Made by a program: the position numbers and the translations under genes | In this document: in pieces, positions 4,713-5,693 of the stretch | How the letters are laid out: the number at the start of each line of letters is the position of its first letter | How positions within the stretch are numbered: position 1 is the stretch's first letter | NCBI GenBank assembly: GCA_016783865.1 | Contig: JADHVS010000271.1 | Location: 1-5,693, forward strand | Direction: 5' to 3' | DNA from: Bacteroidales bacterium | GTDB lineage: Bacteria > Bacteroidota > Bacteroidia > Bacteroidales > SM23-62 | Length of the DNA: 5,693 nt | The notes under the pieces: model-generated | The model's database searches: none | Seen by the model: the letters and a program-made list of their open reading frames with translations, nothing else | What the model was told of the DNA's origin: nothing

Positions 4713-5693
4713 TCAATTAACGATCACCATTCTCTTATCTTTCCCAGGATAAAGCACATTGCCAGGTGAACGTATTTTAGGCAAAACTTCAACAACTTTC
4801 ATCCTGCCTTTTTTGCAATACGGGCATTGGTATACATCGAACTGCGTTAATCGTTTGAGCCGCTCCTGCGAGGTCTCTTTTACCGGAGATATATCTTTAT
4901 CCGAAACAGCTTTTTGTTTCTCGGGTTTGAAGTCTTTTTTAATTTTACTACTCAGGATCCCATAATACCGTATGCGTACGAACCGCCTTGGCAGTATATG
5001 AAGGCTAAATCGATGTAAAAATTCCACACCGCTCAGATGGGTCAGTTTCCGCTTTCCTTGGGCGACGTAATCTTTCATGTAAAAACTTACCCCTTCCTTA
5101 TCAATGTGTTTTATCCGATTATTGCTGATGGCAACCCGGTGCGTATATTGCCCAAGATATTTCACAATGTGTTCCGGGCTGCCAAAGGGTGGCTCGCAAT
5201 CAACCACCCAGCGTTTGCCCCATAGCCGGTCCAATAGTGGCTTGTATTCGCCTAATTGGCTGATATCCGATAGATGCCGTTTAAGCTTGCCCAATAGTTT
5301 CCCGCGAAACACGGTACTGAGCATCTTCACCGGATAAAGAAACTTTCCCTGTTTGGTGATTCGTTTCAGGTTGCCTTTGAGTGTGAGTCCGGCAGCCGGT
5401 ACCAGGCAATGAATATGCGGATGAAGGCTCAGATTCTGTCCCCAGGTATGCAATAAACAGATGGCTCCGCTTTCGACCCCGTAATGGCTGTAACCAAAGC
5501 CCTGCAGGGTTTGCCACACGCACTGGAACATGGCATTGTAAAACCATGCGCTGCCTGTCATACAGAGCGCATTCAAATCATGGGGAACCGTAAACACTAC
5601 ATGAAAATACTTTACCCCTAAGGCATCTTTCATCCGGTCTTCTACCCAAAACGCCTGCTTTGCTGCCTGGCATTTCGGACAGTGCCGGTTTCG
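4713..5693 (-). CDS. IS91-family HUH (Y2) transposase, 5' end beyond window
   Basis: This single-strand rolling-circle transposase is read for 326 codons plus stop and continues beyond the right edge. The first in-frame Met seen (5631-5633) is internal: codons upstream of it give RHCPKCQ...AFWVEDR, the zinc-binding CPxC region found near the IS91 N-terminus. Numbered from that Met, YFHVVFTVPH (9-18) is the family signature, HPHIHC (71-76) holds the metal-binding HUH pair His73/His75, and KYLGQYTHR (158-166) has Tyr159 and Tyr163 in a YxxxY arrangement as in two-tyrosine IS91 enzymes. QCPYCKKGRM (269-278) is the C-terminal CxxC. The frame is unbroken and all catalytic residues visible are present, so the enzyme may be active. 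It is convergent with the 727-residue gene. Missing are roughly the first 50-80 residues, judging from family length. Confidence 0.92.
   Translation of the reverse strand, partial: RNRHCPKCQAAKQAFWVEDRMKDALGVKYFHVVFTVPHDLNALCMTGSAWFYNAMFQCVWQTLQGFGYSHYGVESGAICLLHTWGQNLSLHPHIHCLVPAAGLTLKGNLKRITKQGKFLYPVKMLSTVFRGKLLGKLKRHLSDISQLGEYKPLLDRLWGKRWVVDCEPPFGSPEHIVKYLGQYTHRVAISNNRIKHIDKEGVSFYMKDYVAQGKRKLTHLSGVEFLHRFSLHILPRRFVRIRYYGILSSKIKKDFKPEKQKAVSDKDISPVKETSQERLKRLTQFDVYQCPYCKKGRMKVVEVLPKIRSPGNVLYPGKDKRMVIVN

Larger units (their letters stand above)
4450..5693 (-). mobile_element. IS91-family rolling-circle element, partial, left boundary uncertain
   Basis: A minus-strand IS91-type transposase runs off the right edge, so the element is only partly in view. 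Its left end (3' of the transposase) cannot be fixed. Candidates are the break in the cassette 2 attC at 4449/4450, a point after the hairpin near 4501, or just after GAAC at 4670-4673, a tetranucleotide reported as an IS91 target. IS91 elements lack target duplications and classical inverted repeats, so no simple boundary test is available. Bases 4594-4712 hold no gene on either strand that I can support. Confidence 0.5.

Noticed and set aside
4566..4769. A 67-codon plus-strand frame beginning with a hydrophobic stretch (VFLVMFHFIVALFIV)
   Set aside because: It could pass for a small membrane protein, but it runs into the antisense of the IS91 transposase C-terminus, has no ribosome site or family resemblance and lies in an element-end region.
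5281..5547. An 88-codon minus-strand frame in a second frame of the transposase
   Set aside because: It overlaps the HUH core of the transposase in another frame, and its peptide has no family features.

Overview
The window looks like accessory DNA from a member of the Bacteroidota. The evidence is a large secreted protein ending in a type IX secretion (Por/T9SS type A) sorting domain, signal peptides ending in SQ, moderate-to-low GC with little Shine-Dalgarno signal, and insertion sequences of the IS1595 and IS91 families.

Layout from left to right. Bases 1-133 hold no supported gene and may be the tail of a preceding unit. Bases 134-229 form an imperfect palindrome read as an attC-like site. 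Next comes a gene for a small exported protein of unknown function (273 to an original stop at 2079). A complete 1175-bp IS1595-family element (875-2049) interrupts it at its extreme 3' end; the element has 31-bp terminal inverted repeats and a perfect 8-bp target duplication. A second attC-like palindrome lies at 2091-2224. It is followed by a 727-residue T9SS-secreted protein of 14 YCF48/BNR-like repeats (2242-4425). A third, compact or damaged attC-like structure (about 4440-4501) comes directly after that gene. The right side is the 3' part of an IS91-family HUH transposase on the minus strand (4713 to beyond the right edge).

The central reading is that the two plus-strand genes are successive integron-type gene cassettes. 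Each begins just after a G^TT crossover-like point. Each also ends in a sequence complementary to its own beginning: 17 bp at 223-239 versus 2081-2097 for cassette 1, and 15 bp at 2219-2233 versus 4435-4449 for cassette 2. That is the geometry expected if R'' and R' of one attC are rejoined when a cassette circularises. Both genes point toward their attC and nearly fill their cassette. No integron integrase is visible, so the array is either integrase-less (CALIN-like) or the integrase lies to the left. Both insertion sequences sit at or near the 3' ends of cassettes.

The genes do not form a pathway. They look like independent exported cargo (a small periplasmic or surface protein and a double-propeller cell-surface protein) in a mobile cassette array later hit by two unrelated transposable elements.
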